Origin: JBCBCP01 sp039817385
GTDB taxonomy: Bacteria > Pseudomonadota > Alphaproteobacteria > Rhodobacterales > Rhodobacteraceae
Direction: 5' to 3'
Assembly: GCA_039817385.1 (NCBI GenBank)
Contig: JBCBVY010000005.1
Location: forward strand, 62,001-126,000
DNA: 64,000 nt
A program made the position numbers and the translations under genes. Under the pieces are notes generated by a model. The model saw only the letters and a program-made list of their open reading frames with translations. It was not told the DNA's origin and did not search any database. Shown here one piece after another: positions 43,719-52,273 of the stretch (positions are counted from its first letter, which is position 1; each line of letters opens with the position of its first letter).

Positions 43719-44045
43719 CTACCCGGCGTTCAGCCGCTCGATATAGCTGCGCAGCTCTTCGGCCTCATGGCGCGCGTCGCGCAGCCCGTCCATCGCGGCG
43801 CGCAGCTCGGCCTCGGTCTGGCTCAACTGGTTGGTCAGTTCCGCCTCGCGCTGCTGCAGGTAGGTGATCGCCTGATCGCGGGTCTCTTCCGCCTCGTGCA
43901 GCTCCTGGCTCATCCGGTCCAGCTCTGCCACATCCCCGGCGGCCACCCGTGTGAACCGCCCGATCAGCCAGTTTGCAAACCAGCCAAGGCAGAACGCCAC
44001 AAACAGGACAATTGCCGTCCAGATCACAAATTCAGAGCCGTTCAT
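43719..44045 (-). CDS. Membrane-anchored coiled-coil protein, unknown function
   Basis: 108 residues: one N-terminal helix (FVIWTAIVLFVAFCLGWFAN) then a long heptad-patterned region (ELDRMSQELHEAEETRDQAI through EAELRAAMDGLRDARHEAEE). Single-span with a cytoplasmic or periplasmic coiled coil. It overlaps the OmpA-family gene upstream by four bases (ATGA), so the pair is probably cotranscribed and could cooperate in envelope organisation. No family recognised. Confidence 0.75.
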   Translation of the reverse strand: MNGSEFVIWTAIVLFVAFCLGWFANWLIGRFTRVAAGDVAELDRMSQELHEAEETRDQAITYLQQREAELTNQLSQTEAELRAAMDGLRDARHEAEELRSYIERLNAG

Positions 44046-45946
44046 TCCCCGTCCTCAGCGCTTGCCGCCTCGCCGGCCCCTGTATCGGCGGTTTGCGCGA
44101 CACTTTCCAGCGTCGTTTCGCCCTCGGGCGCGGTCGGCGCGGGGCGGATCAGGCGGAATTCGATCCGGCGGTTCGCCTCGCGGCCCTCTTCGGTGTCGTT
44201 CGGCTGGATCGGGCGCGCCTCGCCATAGCCCACGGCGGCAAAGCTGGAGGTCAGCACCCGCCGCGCGCGCAGCTCGTTCAGAACCGACTGGGCCCGCGCT
44301 TGGCTGAGGTTGAGGTTCATCTCCTCTCGGCCCTGGCTGTCCGTGTGGCCTTGAATCTCCAGCCGGAGCGCGCCGCAGGCGCGCAGCACGTCGGCAATCT
44401 CATCCATCGTCCCCAGCGCGCTGGCATCAATGGTGGCGCTGCCGGGCTCGAAGGTGATCTTGCGCGCCCGGGTAATGTCCGCGATCTGCGCTTCGCATGC
44501 GTCCGGGGTGGGCACGTTCGACACGGGGTCCAGCTTTTCCTGGTAGGTCACGTCGATCTCGAAGGCTTCGCTCTCGCCCAGCTTGTCCGCCAGTAGGGAG
44601 GCGATGCGGCTGCTAGCGTCGGCGTCCCCGGTGTTTCCGGCCACCGACAAAGTGTCGGGGGTCACGCGGACGACACCGTTGGACAGGCTGGACAGCGCCT
44701 CAAGCCCCGCCAGCACGCGGGTCGGCCAGCTGCTCGGCAGATCGTCCACGACCCGCGCGGCGGTATAGACATTGTCCGAGCCAAAGCGGGAGCGGGCAAA
44801 GCTGTCGGCGACCGTACGCAGCCCCTCGTCCGTAAGCCGCCCGCGCAGCTGCACCTGCCCCTCGGGGCTGAGCGTTGCGGTGAATTCCGGCGGGCCTGCC
44901 GCCGTGTCGACAACCTCGGGCAGCTTCGCAAACAAGGCAAAGACCGCCGGAAGCGCCACTTCAAGCTCACCGACTACGCGGTCAAAGGTTGCCTGATCGG
45001 TGCCCTCACTGGCCAAAAGGGTGATGTCCGCGTCCGAGAAGGTGACAGAGCCGCCGCCCAGCGTCTCCACCGCGCCGATCGCCCGGATCACCGCCTCCGA
45101 CCAGCGCGGGCTGGGCACGCCCATGCCGACCGTGCAGCGCCCCGGCCCGCTAAGCCCCGCGGCAAAGGCCGCATCCACAATTGCGGCGCGGGCCCGTTCG
45201 GTATCCGCGCTGCACGCGTCGAACCGCGCCCCTTCGGCGTCCTTCACGAAGCGCAGCGTAAAGGGCGTGATCACCGGGCGCGGCGCGGCGATGTCCAGCG
45301 ACAGGCGCAGCCCCGGCGGCGCGGCGCGGGTCAGACGGCGCTCCAGCCGGTCCTTGGCTTCGGCGCTGTCGCTGATCGCGGTGATCGCGACACGGCCCGC
45401 GGCGACAGAGACCTTGGCGCGGGGCAGCGCCTCCATCGCGGTCAGCGCATAGGCCAGCGCGTCATCCCAACCCTCGGGCGCGGGGTAGCCCGCTGTCTCG
45501 ATCAGGTCGGTGATCTGCGCGCCGGCTCCGGCCATCGCGGCAAAGCGGTCTGTGATCTCTGTCCGGTCCGTCTGCGCCGGCATCAGCCCGATGATGGAAA
45601 TGCCTGCATCGTTGCGCAGGATCTCGGCCGAAAAGCGCGGTGCGGCCAGCGCGGCGACGGCGGCGACCTGCATCTGGTCGATCACCCGCGCGGCGTCCAC
45701 CACCGTGCCCGCGGTCGACAGCGCGGCAAAGCGCTGTGCCTCCGTCGGCGCGATCCCCGCCAGTGTCACGGTCAGCCCGTCCGCCTGCACCTCGGCCCAA
45801 GGCGCGCCAGAGCTGTCGAGCGCCTGCCGCACCTCAATCTCGGAGCGGTCCTCGATCACCTGAACGGCGTAATAGGCCGCAACAAGCGACAGGCCTGCAG
45901 CGGCGGCAAAGGCGACCAACTGGATCAGCAAGGAAGACAGGCGCAT
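44042..45946 (-). CDS. OmpA-family protein with BON-like repeats
   Basis: 634 residues from the ATG at 45946 with GAGGGA upstream; the longer open frame is not used. A single N-terminal helix (LLIQLVAFAAAAGLSLVAAY) anchors it. The middle carries repeated BON-like segments (VTLAGIAPTEAQRFAALSTA; VQLRGRLTDEGLRTVADSFA). The C-terminal OmpA domain (about 515-620) binds peptidoglycan: KITFEPGSATIDASALGTMD, LEIQGHTDSQGREEMNLNLS, GYGEARPIQPNDTEEGREAN with the conserved Asp and Arg. It should tether the inner membrane to the cell wall. Downstream partner is the coiled-coil protein. Confidence 0.88.
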   Translation of the reverse strand: MRLSSLLIQLVAFAAAAGLSLVAAYYAVQVIEDRSEIEVRQALDSSGAPWAEVQADGLTVTLAGIAPTEAQRFAALSTAGTVVDAARVIDQMQVAAVAALAAPRFSAEILRNDAGISIIGLMPAQTDRTEITDRFAAMAGAGAQITDLIETAGYPAPEGWDDALAYALTAMEALPRAKVSVAAGRVAITAISDSAEAKDRLERRLTRAAPPGLRLSLDIAAPRPVITPFTLRFVKDAEGARFDACSADTERARAAIVDAAFAAGLSGPGRCTVGMGVPSPRWSEAVIRAIGAVETLGGGSVTFSDADITLLASEGTDQATFDRVVGELEVALPAVFALFAKLPEVVDTAAGPPEFTATLSPEGQVQLRGRLTDEGLRTVADSFARSRFGSDNVYTAARVVDDLPSSWPTRVLAGLEALSSLSNGVVRVTPDTLSVAGNTGDADASSRIASLLADKLGESEAFEIDVTYQEKLDPVSNVPTPDACEAQIADITRARKITFEPGSATIDASALGTMDEIADVLRACGALRLEIQGHTDSQGREEMNLNLSQARAQSVLNELRARRVLTSSFAAVGYGEARPIQPNDTEEGREANRRIEFRLIRPAPTAPEGETTLESVAQTADTGAGEAASAEDGE

Positions 45947-46002
45947 CGGTCCCTCATGCGTTTTTGTTGTACTGCCATACGTCCCGCCCCCGCGCAGTTC
46001 AA

Positions 46003-46965
46003 TCAAGCCAGCAGGGCGGCAAGGAAAAAGATCAGCGGAATCGCGCCCGTGTCGCGGTTGGCCCGGAAGAGCTGCATGCATTTCTGCGGATCGTCGATGT
46101 CCAGCCCGCGCAGCTGCCAGGCGAGGTGCCAGCCCATCGCCCACGGCCCCCCCAGCGCGATCACCAGGGCCAGCGGCGATGCCGCGCCGAGGCCCGCGTG
46201 GATCACCGCCACGCCCATCAACGCGACCGTGGCCACAAGAAACCACTTCAGATACCAGCCCGTGCGCGCGCCGAACAGCCGCGCGGTGGACTTCACGCCG
46301 ATCAGCGCGTCGTCTTCGATGTCCTGATGGGCATAGATGGTGTCATAAAACAGCGTCCACGCGATCCCCGCGAGATAAAGCGCCACGGGCGCCGCGGTGA
46401 GCGATCCGCTATGCGCCGCCCAGGCCAGCAGCGCGCCCCAGTTGAACGCAAGGCCCAGAAAGACCTGCGGCCACCACGTAAACCGCTTGGCAAAGGGATA
46501 GATGCAGACCGGGATCAACGCGGCGATGCCGAGGGCAATGGCCGTCCAGTTGAAGGTCAGCAGGATGCAGAACGCCACCAGCGCCTGCGCGCACATCCAG
46601 GCGATGGCCCCGCGCACGCTGACCTGGCCCGCCGGGATGGGGCGCGAGCGGGTGCGGGCGACCTGCGCGTCGATGTCCCGGTCGGTGATGTCGTTCCACG
46701 TACAGCCCGCCCCGCGCATCAGCACTGCCCCGACCAGACAGCCAAGCGCGATCCACGCATCTTCCCAGCGCGGCGCCTGCGTGGACAGGATGGCCAGCGC
46801 AAGGCCCCACCAGCACGGCAGCAGCAGCAGCAGCACCGGCGTCGGCCGGTCCAGACGGCTCAGGCGCAGATACGGCCGTGCGGCCCGCGGCGCATAGCGG
46901 TCCACCCAGTTCAGCGCTTCGGCATCGGCAACCTGCACATCTGGCGCATGGCGTTCGTCTTGCAT
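46003..46965 (-). CDS. ubiA: 4-hydroxybenzoate octaprenyltransferase
   Basis: 320 residues, about nine membrane helices. Both prenyl-diphosphate motifs are present: TWNDITDRDIDAQVARTRSR near residue 89 (NDxxDxxxD) and DTIYAHQDIEDDALIGVKST near 211. It attaches the polyprenyl chain to 4-hydroxybenzoate in ubiquinone synthesis. The start at 46965 directly touches the rsmE start region on the other strand, leaving no room for a normal leader. The frame is open much further upstream but only as the complement of rsmE. Confidence 0.93.
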   Translation of the reverse strand: MQDERHAPDVQVADAEALNWVDRYAPRAARPYLRLSRLDRPTPVLLLLLPCWWGLALAILSTQAPRWEDAWIALGCLVGAVLMRGAGCTWNDITDRDIDAQVARTRSRPIPAGQVSVRGAIAWMCAQALVAFCILLTFNWTAIALGIAALIPVCIYPFAKRFTWWPQVFLGLAFNWGALLAWAAHSGSLTAAPVALYLAGIAWTLFYDTIYAHQDIEDDALIGVKSTARLFGARTGWYLKWFLVATVALMGVAVIHAGLGAASPLALVIALGGPWAMGWHLAWQLRGLDIDDPQKCMQLFRANRDTGAIPLIFFLAALLA

Positions 46966-47718
46966 ATGTCGGTGTCCATGACTGCCAAGGTTCGCCTCTT
47001 CGTAGACCACCCCCTTGGGGAAGGCCAACAGGTCGCCCTGTCGCGGGAACAGGCGCATTACCTCTTTGGCGTGATGCGGCTGGGGCCGGGGGCTGCGGTG
47101 GCGCTGTTTAATGGCCGAGACGGGGAATGGCAGGCCGAGGTGGCCGAGGCGGGCAAGCGCGGCGGCACGTTGGTGGCGCGGGCGCAAAGCAAACCGCTCA
47201 TGATGCCGCCGGACCTCTGGCTGCTTTTTGCGCCGATCAAGAAGGCCCGCACCGATTTCATCGTCGAAAAGGCGGCGGAGATGGGCGCACGGCGCATTGT
47301 GCCGGTCATCACCGAGTACACCCAAAGTGCCCGCGTCGCGCAGGACCGTCTGCAAGCCCACGCGGTTGAGGCAGCAGAGCAATGCGGCGGCACCTTCGTG
47401 CCCGAGGTGGCGGAGGCCGTGCGATTGGACCGGCTGATGGCGGGCTGGGATGCGGGCCGGATGATCATGTTCTGTGACGAGACCTGTGCCGGAACAGACG
47501 GTCCGCCGCTCCTTATGCAATTCCAAAACAAGCCGCTCGGGCCTTGGGCCATCCTCATCGGCCCTGAAGGCGGTTTTTCCGACCGCGACCGCCGCTGCGT
47601 CAATCAAAACGAAGGCCAAGTTCTGACAGTCCCGCTTGGCCCCCGCATCCTGCGCGCGGACACGGCGGCTGTTGCAGCCATGACGATGTGGCAATCTGTG
47701 CTGGGAGACTGGGCATGA
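46966..47718 (+). CDS. rsmE: 16S rRNA (uracil-1498-N3)-methyltransferase
   Basis: 250 residues from the ATG at 46966, or 246 from the ATG at 46978 (MTAKVRLFVDHPLGEGQQVA), which matches homologues better. Family marks: VALSREQAHYLFGVMRLGPG near the start, the SPOUT domain with LLFAPIKKARTDFIVEKAAE, and GPWAILIGPEGGFSDRDR followed by LGPRILRADTAAVAAMT, the knotted SAM site. Neither start has a clear ribosome site. The stop overlaps the next start (ATGA). Confidence 0.93.
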   Translation: MSVSMTAKVRLFVDHPLGEGQQVALSREQAHYLFGVMRLGPGAAVALFNGRDGEWQAEVAEAGKRGGTLVARAQSKPLMMPPDLWLLFAPIKKARTDFIVEKAAEMGARRIVPVITEYTQSARVAQDRLQAHAVEAAEQCGGTFVPEVAEAVRLDRLMAGWDAGRMIMFCDETCAGTDGPPLLMQFQNKPLGPWAILIGPEGGFSDRDRRCVNQNEGQVLTVPLGPRILRADTAAVAAMTMWQSVLGDWA

Positions 47719-48401
47719 GCACCCCGCCCACGGTTCAGCTCAAGCTCTTCTTTGCGCGCGGCAGCGACCGCGCCGTCATCCTGCGCCAAGGCCCCTACAA
47801 GCTGTCGCGCATGATCCTCTGGCACCGTGGCACGGACTACTTTGAAGACGGCCAATGGCTCAAACACCGCGTCTACGCCGACCGCTCCGATCTGTCGCCG
47901 GACGGGCAGCACTTTCTCTACTTCGCACTCGACGGCAAACCGGGCAGCCCGACCAAAGGCAGCTACACCGCCCTGTCGCGCCCACCCTATTTCACGGCCC
48001 TCGCGCTCTACCCGATTGGCCACACGTGGTGGGGCGGTGGGTTTTTCCTCAGCAACGACACCTTTGTTGGCGATGGAGAAAAAGACATCATCGGCCGCGC
48101 GGAGGGTCTTAGCCGCTGCACCCGGTCATGGGACCGCACGGCGCAGCGCGAAGTCTACACCGACGCAAAAGGGCGCGCGTTCGAGCTTCCCGAAAAAACC
48201 TCGCATCATGCCGCCGCACGCGCGCATCCGGACTACCTCGCCAAAGGCGCAAGGCTCTACCGTCGCCGCGGCGCGGAGCTTTCACTGATCCGCGACTTTA
48301 CCGACATGGAATTCACTGAGATCCGCGCGCCCTATGACTGGCGCAGCCCGGGCGATGCAGGCCACCGTCCCTGGCACCCGCTGGATGGAGAGTTGCCATG
48401 A
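47715..48401 (+). CDS. Unrecognised cytoplasmic protein coupled to rsmE
   Basis: 228 residues from the ATG at 47715, overlapping the rsmE stop. No signal peptide or membrane helix. Aromatic and basic clusters stand out: LILWHRGTDYFEDGQWLKH-like region (RMILWHRGTDYFEDGQW), HTWWGGGFFLSNDTFVGDGE and KTSHHAAARAHPDYLAKGA. I do not recognise a family; conserved-looking Trp/His pattern suggests an enzyme or RNA-binding role but nothing specific. Four-base overlap with the next gene places it in an rsmE - unknown - PH-like membrane protein set leading to gshA. Confidence 0.72.
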   Translation: MSTPPTVQLKLFFARGSDRAVILRQGPYKLSRMILWHRGTDYFEDGQWLKHRVYADRSDLSPDGQHFLYFALDGKPGSPTKGSYTALSRPPYFTALALYPIGHTWWGGGFFLSNDTFVGDGEKDIIGRAEGLSRCTRSWDRTAQREVYTDAKGRAFELPEKTSHHAAARAHPDYLAKGARLYRRRGAELSLIRDFTDMEFTEIRAPYDWRSPGDAGHRPWHPLDGELP

Positions 48402-48925
48402 CCTTCTTCCGGCCCGAGGCCAAAGCCGCCCTTTGGCGCTTTCGCGAAGTGCTTGCCGGGGCTGCTGCCGCGCTGCTGGCGCTCTGGTGGCTGGTCGGGG
48501 CAGGGTGGCTGCTCACCTATATCGGCGGCGCGCTTTTGCTGGCGTCCGGCGCGCTGGTCGCCATCGGGCTTCAGCGCGCGCGGTTCCGCGGGCCGGGGGG
48601 CGGCGCGGGCGTGGTGCAGGTGACCGAGGGGCAGATCTCTTATTTCGGCCCGCTCACCGGCGGCGCGGTTGCTGTGCGCGATCTGGAGCGGATCACGCTC
48701 GACCGGGCGCAGGTTCCGGCCCATTGGCAGCTGGACCAGAAGGGAATGCCGAGCCTTCTGATCCCGGTGAATGCCGCTGGGTCCGAGGCCCTGTTCGATG
48801 CCTTCGCCGCCTTGCCCGGGCTGCGCACCGAACGAATGCTGGGCGAGCTGCACGCGGGCGCGGCCAACGCAGTCGTGATCTGGGAGCGCCATTCTCTGCG
48901 CCCCGAAGGCGCGCGCCTGCATTGA
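48398..48925 (+). CDS. Two-TM membrane protein with PH-like tail, unknown function
   Basis: 175 residues. Helices at LAGAAAALLALWWLVGAGWL and LTYIGGALLLASGALVAIGL; the tail begins VVQVTEGQISYFGPLTGGAV and includes VRDLERITLDRAQVPAHWQL, a PH-like beta pattern. Similar layout to the proteins at 1423 and 56165. It overlaps the previous gene (ATGA) and is followed 60 bases later by gshA. Function unknown. Confidence 0.72.
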   Translation: MTFFRPEAKAALWRFREVLAGAAAALLALWWLVGAGWLLTYIGGALLLASGALVAIGLQRARFRGPGGGAGVVQVTEGQISYFGPLTGGAVAVRDLERITLDRAQVPAHWQLDQKGMPSLLIPVNAAGSEALFDAFAALPGLRTERMLGELHAGAANAVVIWERHSLRPEGARLH

Positions 48926-48985
48926 CACCGCCCGCGCTTGGCGACATCCATCACGGACGAACCCCAGCCAAGCCGGAGAGGCCCC

Positions 48986-50344
48986 ATGTCCATACCCCAA
49001 TCCGGCGGCGGCCCGATCGAGCGGCACGAACAACTGGCCGAATACCTCGCCGCGGGCTGCAAGCCCAAAGACCAGTGGCGCATCGGGACCGAGCACGAGA
49101 AGTTCGGCTACGACAAGGCCCAGCACATGCCGCTACCCTACGCGGGCAAGACCTCGATCCTCGCCATCCTCGAAGGGCTGCGCGACCGGTTTGGCTGGTC
49201 CGAGCTGCGCGAGGGCGACAAGCTGATCGGGCTGGAGAAGGACGGCGCGAACATCTCGCTGGAACCCGGTGGGCAACTTGAGCTGTCCGGTGCGCCGCTG
49301 GAGACGATCCACCAGACCTGCGATGAGGTGAACGACCATCTGGCGCAGGTGCGCGAGATCGCGGACGAGATTGGCGCGGGGTTCATCGGCCTGGGCGCCT
49401 CCCCGGACTGGCGGCATGAGGACATGCCCCTGATGCCCAAGGGCCGCTACAAGCTGATGGACAGTTACATGGGCAAGGTCGGCACGATGGGCCGGGTGAT
49501 GATGCGCCGGACGTGCACGGTGCAGGTGAACCTCGATTTTGGCTCCGAGGCTGACATGGTGCAAAAGCTGCGCGTGGCGCTGGCGCTGCAACCCGTGGCG
49601 ACGGCGCTGTTTGCCAATTCGCCGTTTTTCGAGGGCCAGCCGAACGGGCACAAAAGCTGGCGCGGTAAAGTCTGGCGCAACCTTGATGATGCGCGCACCG
49701 GTATGCTGCCGTTTGTGTTCGAGGACGGTTTCGGGTTTGAGCGGTGGGTGGACTACGCGCTCGATGTGCCGATGTATTTCGTCTACCGCGACGGGCAGTA
49801 TATCGACGCGCTCGGTCAGTCCTTTCGGGACTTCCTCGCGGGGCGACTGCCTGCCCTGCCGGGCGAAACGCCGACCCTGTCGGACTGGGCCGATCACCTG
49901 ACCACGGCCTTTCCAGAGGCGCGGATCAAGAAGTTCATCGAGATGCGCGGCGCTGATGGTGGCCCGTGGCGGCGGCTTTGTGCGCTGCCTGCGTTCTGGG
50001 TCGGTCTGATCTATGATAAGGGCGCGCTCGATGCGGCGTGGGATCTGGCCAAGGGGCTGGATGCGGAGACCCGCGAGGGGCTGCGCGTTGCGGCCTCGAC
50101 CCACGGCCTGCAAGGCGAGGCGGGTGGCGTGCGCCTGCACGACCTGGCCCGCGAGGCGGTGGCGATTGCGCATCAGGGCCTGAATTCCCGCGCGATGCCG
50201 GGGGCGGGCGGGATGCTGCCCGATGAGACCCATTTCCTGAACGCCCTGCATGAGAGCGTGGAAACGGGGAAGGTGCCTGCGGACGAGCTGCTAGAGGCCT
50301 ATGCGGGCGACATGCCCGCGCTCTACGATCAGTTTTCCTACTAG
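48986..50344 (+). CDS. gshA: Glutamate-cysteine ligase (alphaproteobacterial/plant type)
   Basis: 452 residues from the ATG at 48986, seven bases after GGAGAG; a longer frame from 48938 lacks support. First step of glutathione synthesis. WRIGTEHEKFGYDK near residue 31 holds the ATP-binding glutamates; ISLEPGGQLELSGAPLETIH near 91 is the GCS2/plant-type signature; SYMGKVGTMGRVMMRRTCTV and QVNLDFGSEADM follow. The C-terminus GYAGDMPALYDQFSY-like (AYAGDMPALYDQFSY) is standard. An inverted palindrome pair follows the stop. Confidence 0.94.
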   Translation: MSIPQSGGGPIERHEQLAEYLAAGCKPKDQWRIGTEHEKFGYDKAQHMPLPYAGKTSILAILEGLRDRFGWSELREGDKLIGLEKDGANISLEPGGQLELSGAPLETIHQTCDEVNDHLAQVREIADEIGAGFIGLGASPDWRHEDMPLMPKGRYKLMDSYMGKVGTMGRVMMRRTCTVQVNLDFGSEADMVQKLRVALALQPVATALFANSPFFEGQPNGHKSWRGKVWRNLDDARTGMLPFVFEDGFGFERWVDYALDVPMYFVYRDGQYIDALGQSFRDFLAGRLPALPGETPTLSDWADHLTTAFPEARIKKFIEMRGADGGPWRRLCALPAFWVGLIYDKGALDAAWDLAKGLDAETREGLRVAASTHGLQGEAGGVRLHDLAREAVAIAHQGLNSRAMPGAGGMLPDETHFLNALHESVETGKVPADELLEAYAGDMPALYDQFSY

Positions 50345-50348
50345 GAGC

Positions 50349-50371
50349 GATGGGCAGATTGCCCATCCTAC
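50349..50371. repeat. Palindromic gene-end element, left copy
   Basis: GATGGGCA-GAT-TGCCCATC is an 8-bp stem with a 3-base loop, five bases past the gshA stop, extended by CTAC. The whole 23 bases are exactly inverted at 50453-50475. Member of the GATGGGCAAT family. Confidence 0.65.
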
Positions 50372-50452
50372 CCGGGCCCTTAGGGGGCGCCTTCACCACG
50401 CCCGCCAAAGCGCGCCACGGAACGACGAAAAAGCTGCCCAAATGAACGGTGC

Positions 50453-50475
50453 GTAGGATGGGCAATCTGCCCATC
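50453..50475. repeat. Palindromic gene-end element, right copy
   Basis: GTAGGATGGGCAATCTGCCC and the following three bases are the reverse complement of 50349-50371. It reaches into the stop codon of the convergent membrane-protein gene (ends 50474). Each copy can fold alone or the pair can form a long stem around an 81-base loop. Confidence 0.65.
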
Positions 50476-50881
50476 ACGCCCGACGCGACGCCCACACATA
50501 GATCAGCGCAAAGACCCACACCCAGGCCAGCCCGAACCCCAGCGTCAAGCCAGTCATGACCGGCAGCACGCTGCGCCAGTCTTCTTGCGTCATGCTTGCC
50601 GCCCAGACGATGATGACAACGATCAGCGTTTTGAGGCCCAGCAACACAATCCGCCCCACCTTCGGTGTGTTGAACCGCAGGTGCCACAAGAGGAGCGGCG
50701 TGCCGAGCGCAAGGTAGATCGGTCCGCCGAAGAACAGCACGAACAGGGAAAACCCGCCAACCGGGAAGGTCACAGCCGTCACGATCAGCGGTGCGAGGAC
50801 CAACCCGAGGAGGAAACCCAGCGGGTCGATCCGGTAACGCGGGCCCGGAGGCACAAGCCAGTCCTTGATCCGGGGCCACAT
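50474..50881 (-). CDS. Four-TM small membrane protein, paralogue of the gene at 51254
   Basis: 135 residues with about four helices: DPLGFLLGLVLAPLIVTAVT, SLFVLFFGGPIYLALGTPLL, VLLGLKTLIVVIIVWAA and LGFGLAWVWVFALIYVWAS. The stretch PGPRYRIDPLGFL with GGPIYLALGTPLLLW repeats in the protein at 51254 as TGPRYVIDPVAFF and GGPLYLILGTPLLLW, so they are paralogues. It starts three bases after the next gene's stop. Function unknown; membership of the operator-flanked set suggests common control. Confidence 0.72.
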   Translation of the reverse strand: MWPRIKDWLVPPGPRYRIDPLGFLLGLVLAPLIVTAVTFPVGGFSLFVLFFGGPIYLALGTPLLLWHLRFNTPKVGRIVLLGLKTLIVVIIVWAASMTQEDWRSVLPVMTGLTLGFGLAWVWVFALIYVWASRRA

Positions 50882-50884
50882 CGC

Positions 50885-51235
50885 TTAACCCTCTGCCGCG
50901 GTTTGCGGCTGCGCGGGCGCGTCGATCACAACCGCGCGCAAGGTGCCCACCGCATGGGCAAAGCCAAGGCCAAGGCACAGCGCGGCAAAGCCAAGGGCGG
51001 CCATCACCCCGACCGCAGGCAGCTGCCCCAACAGGAGGATCAGCGCCCCGATCAGCATGATGCCGCCCGCGCCGATCGCGGCAAAGCCGGTCGCGATGGT
51101 CACCGCCGCGGCGTCGGCCCGGCGGCGGCTGGCGGGGCAGGCGCCGATCATGTGGCCAATCCGCAGGATCATCAGGCACAGGAGCGCCAGAACGCTCAGG
51201 CTCAGGGGAAGGTAGATAAAGGCAAGGGTCAGCAT
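50885..51235 (-). CDS. Small four-TM membrane protein, unknown
   Basis: 116 residues from the ATG at 51235, seven bases after AGGAG (the ATG at 51241 leaves no spacing). Helices: LAFIYLPLSLSVLALLCLMI, AVTIATGFAAIGAGGIMLIG, LIGALILLLGQLPAVGVMAA and GFAALCLGLGFAHAVGTLRA. No charged motif or known family. It lies between the two paralogous membrane proteins and is spaced tightly with both, indicating one operon. Confidence 0.7.
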   Translation of the reverse strand: MLTLAFIYLPLSLSVLALLCLMILRIGHMIGACPASRRRADAAAVTIATGFAAIGAGGIMLIGALILLLGQLPAVGVMAALGFAALCLGLGFAHAVGTLRAVVIDAPAQPQTAAEG

Positions 51236-51253
51236 GGTCATTCTCCTGTCATG

Positions 51254-51718
51254 CTAGGTCAACTGGGGCCTGCGGCTCAAATCGTTCCGCAAGCGGTTGT
51301 AAAGAAATGCGAAGGTCGCGGCCCAGGCGGGGCCAAAGAGGATGCCGAAACCGCCATAGATCAGGGCAATCGCCTTGTAATCTGCCTCGTCCATGAGCAC
51401 TCCGAGGCCGAAAAGCGCGGCGCAGGCAGCAATGACCGAGCCCAAAGCAAGCAGCGCGATATCCTCGCCCTTTCCCACGTTACGGCGCAGAAACCACAGC
51501 AGAAGCGGCGTGCCGAGGATCAGGTAGAGCGGCCCGCCCATCACCAGCGCGGCAACGGGGATCAGCAGCATCCAGAACGTCAGCGCCGTGATCAGCAGCG
51601 GCGCGCCGATCAGCGCGACAAAGAAAGCGACCGGGTCGATCACATAGCGCGGACCGGTCGCACGCGGCATCCAGAAGTTCGGGCTTGCAGTCATTTCTGT
51701 CATTTCAGAAACTACCAT
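51254..51718 (-). CDS. Small membrane protein under a palindromic operator
   Basis: 154 residues from 51718, or about 146 from the ATG at 51694; no good ribosome site marks any choice. Helices: FFVALIGAPLLITALTFWML, ALVMGGPLYLILGTPLLLWF, DIALLALGSVIAACAALFGL and IALIYGGFGILFGPAWAATF. Paralogue of the 50474 gene (shared GPRY-IDP and LGTPLLLW blocks). The TTTCTG-N6-CAGAAA site at 51694-51711 overlaps its start region, so expression is probably controlled by the adjacent regulator. First gene of the three-gene membrane set. Confidence 0.72.
   Translation of the reverse strand: MVVSEMTEMTASPNFWMPRATGPRYVIDPVAFFVALIGAPLLITALTFWMLLIPVAALVMGGPLYLILGTPLLLWFLRRNVGKGEDIALLALGSVIAACAALFGLGVLMDEADYKAIALIYGGFGILFGPAWAATFAFLYNRLRNDLSRRPQLT
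51694..51711. promoter_or_regulatory. Predicted operator upstream of the membrane-protein genes
   Basis: TTTCTGTCATTTCAGAAA has perfect 6-bp arms TTTCTG/CAGAAA around six bases, followed by CTACC. The same arms and spacing occur at 52275-52292 in front of the regulator gene. Two identical arm pairs at both ends of one module strongly suggest a site for the GbsR/MarR-type protein between them. Confidence 0.65.
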
Positions 51719-51729
51719 TCAAAAAAGAT

Positions 51730-52257
51730 TTAGCCTTTGCCGGGGATCAGCCGCGCAATCCGCGCACCCATCTTCACGAGGCTCAACTGCACACCGCGAG
51801 GTAGCTTTGACACCTGGCTGTACCAGTCATCGAACATCTGCATCGTCTCCAAAGTCTCTGCGATCCGGGTCCGCACGGCCTCTGGCGTTGCGTCCGCCTT
51901 GGCCTGCGCCTGCACGATCTTCAGCTTTTCCAGCGTCGGCGCGTATTCCTTCGCGCGGCGCTCCGCGACCACCGTGTTCACCAGGTCGAACATGTCCCGG
52001 ATCGAGTGGAAATGATCGCGCCGGTCACCCAGCTTGCGGCTGGACTGCACGAGGCCCATCGATTGCAGCTCTTTCAGCCCGTTCGACACATTGGAGCGGG
52101 CGAGGGACAGCAATTCGCTGATCTCTTCAGCGTTGAGCGGTTCGGGCGAGATATGCAGCAGCGCATGGATCTGCGCAACCGACCGGTTGGTGCCCCATTT
52201 CGCGCCCATATCCCCCCAGTGGAGGATGAAATCTTGCATGGCGGGTGTGAGGTGCAT
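51730..52257 (-). CDS. GbsR/MarR-family transcriptional regulator
   Basis: 175 residues from the ATG at 52257 (MHLTPAMQDFILHWGDMGAK); the frame extends to 52320 but would cover the operator. The winged helix is clear: NRSVAQIHALLHISPEPLNA, then EEISELLSLARSNVSNGLKE with the recognition helix, and LQSMGLVQSSRKLGDRRDHF as the wing. C-terminal helices form the dimer. GbsR-like proteins repress osmolyte or membrane-stress genes, but the ligand here is unknown. A matching operator 18 bases upstream suggests autoregulation; the second controls the membrane genes downstream. Confidence 0.85.
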   Translation of the reverse strand: MHLTPAMQDFILHWGDMGAKWGTNRSVAQIHALLHISPEPLNAEEISELLSLARSNVSNGLKELQSMGLVQSSRKLGDRRDHFHSIRDMFDLVNTVVAERRAKEYAPTLEKLKIVQAQAKADATPEAVRTRIAETLETMQMFDDWYSQVSKLPRGVQLSLVKMGARIARLIPGKG

Positions 52258-52273
52258 GTCCGAATCTCTGGTA

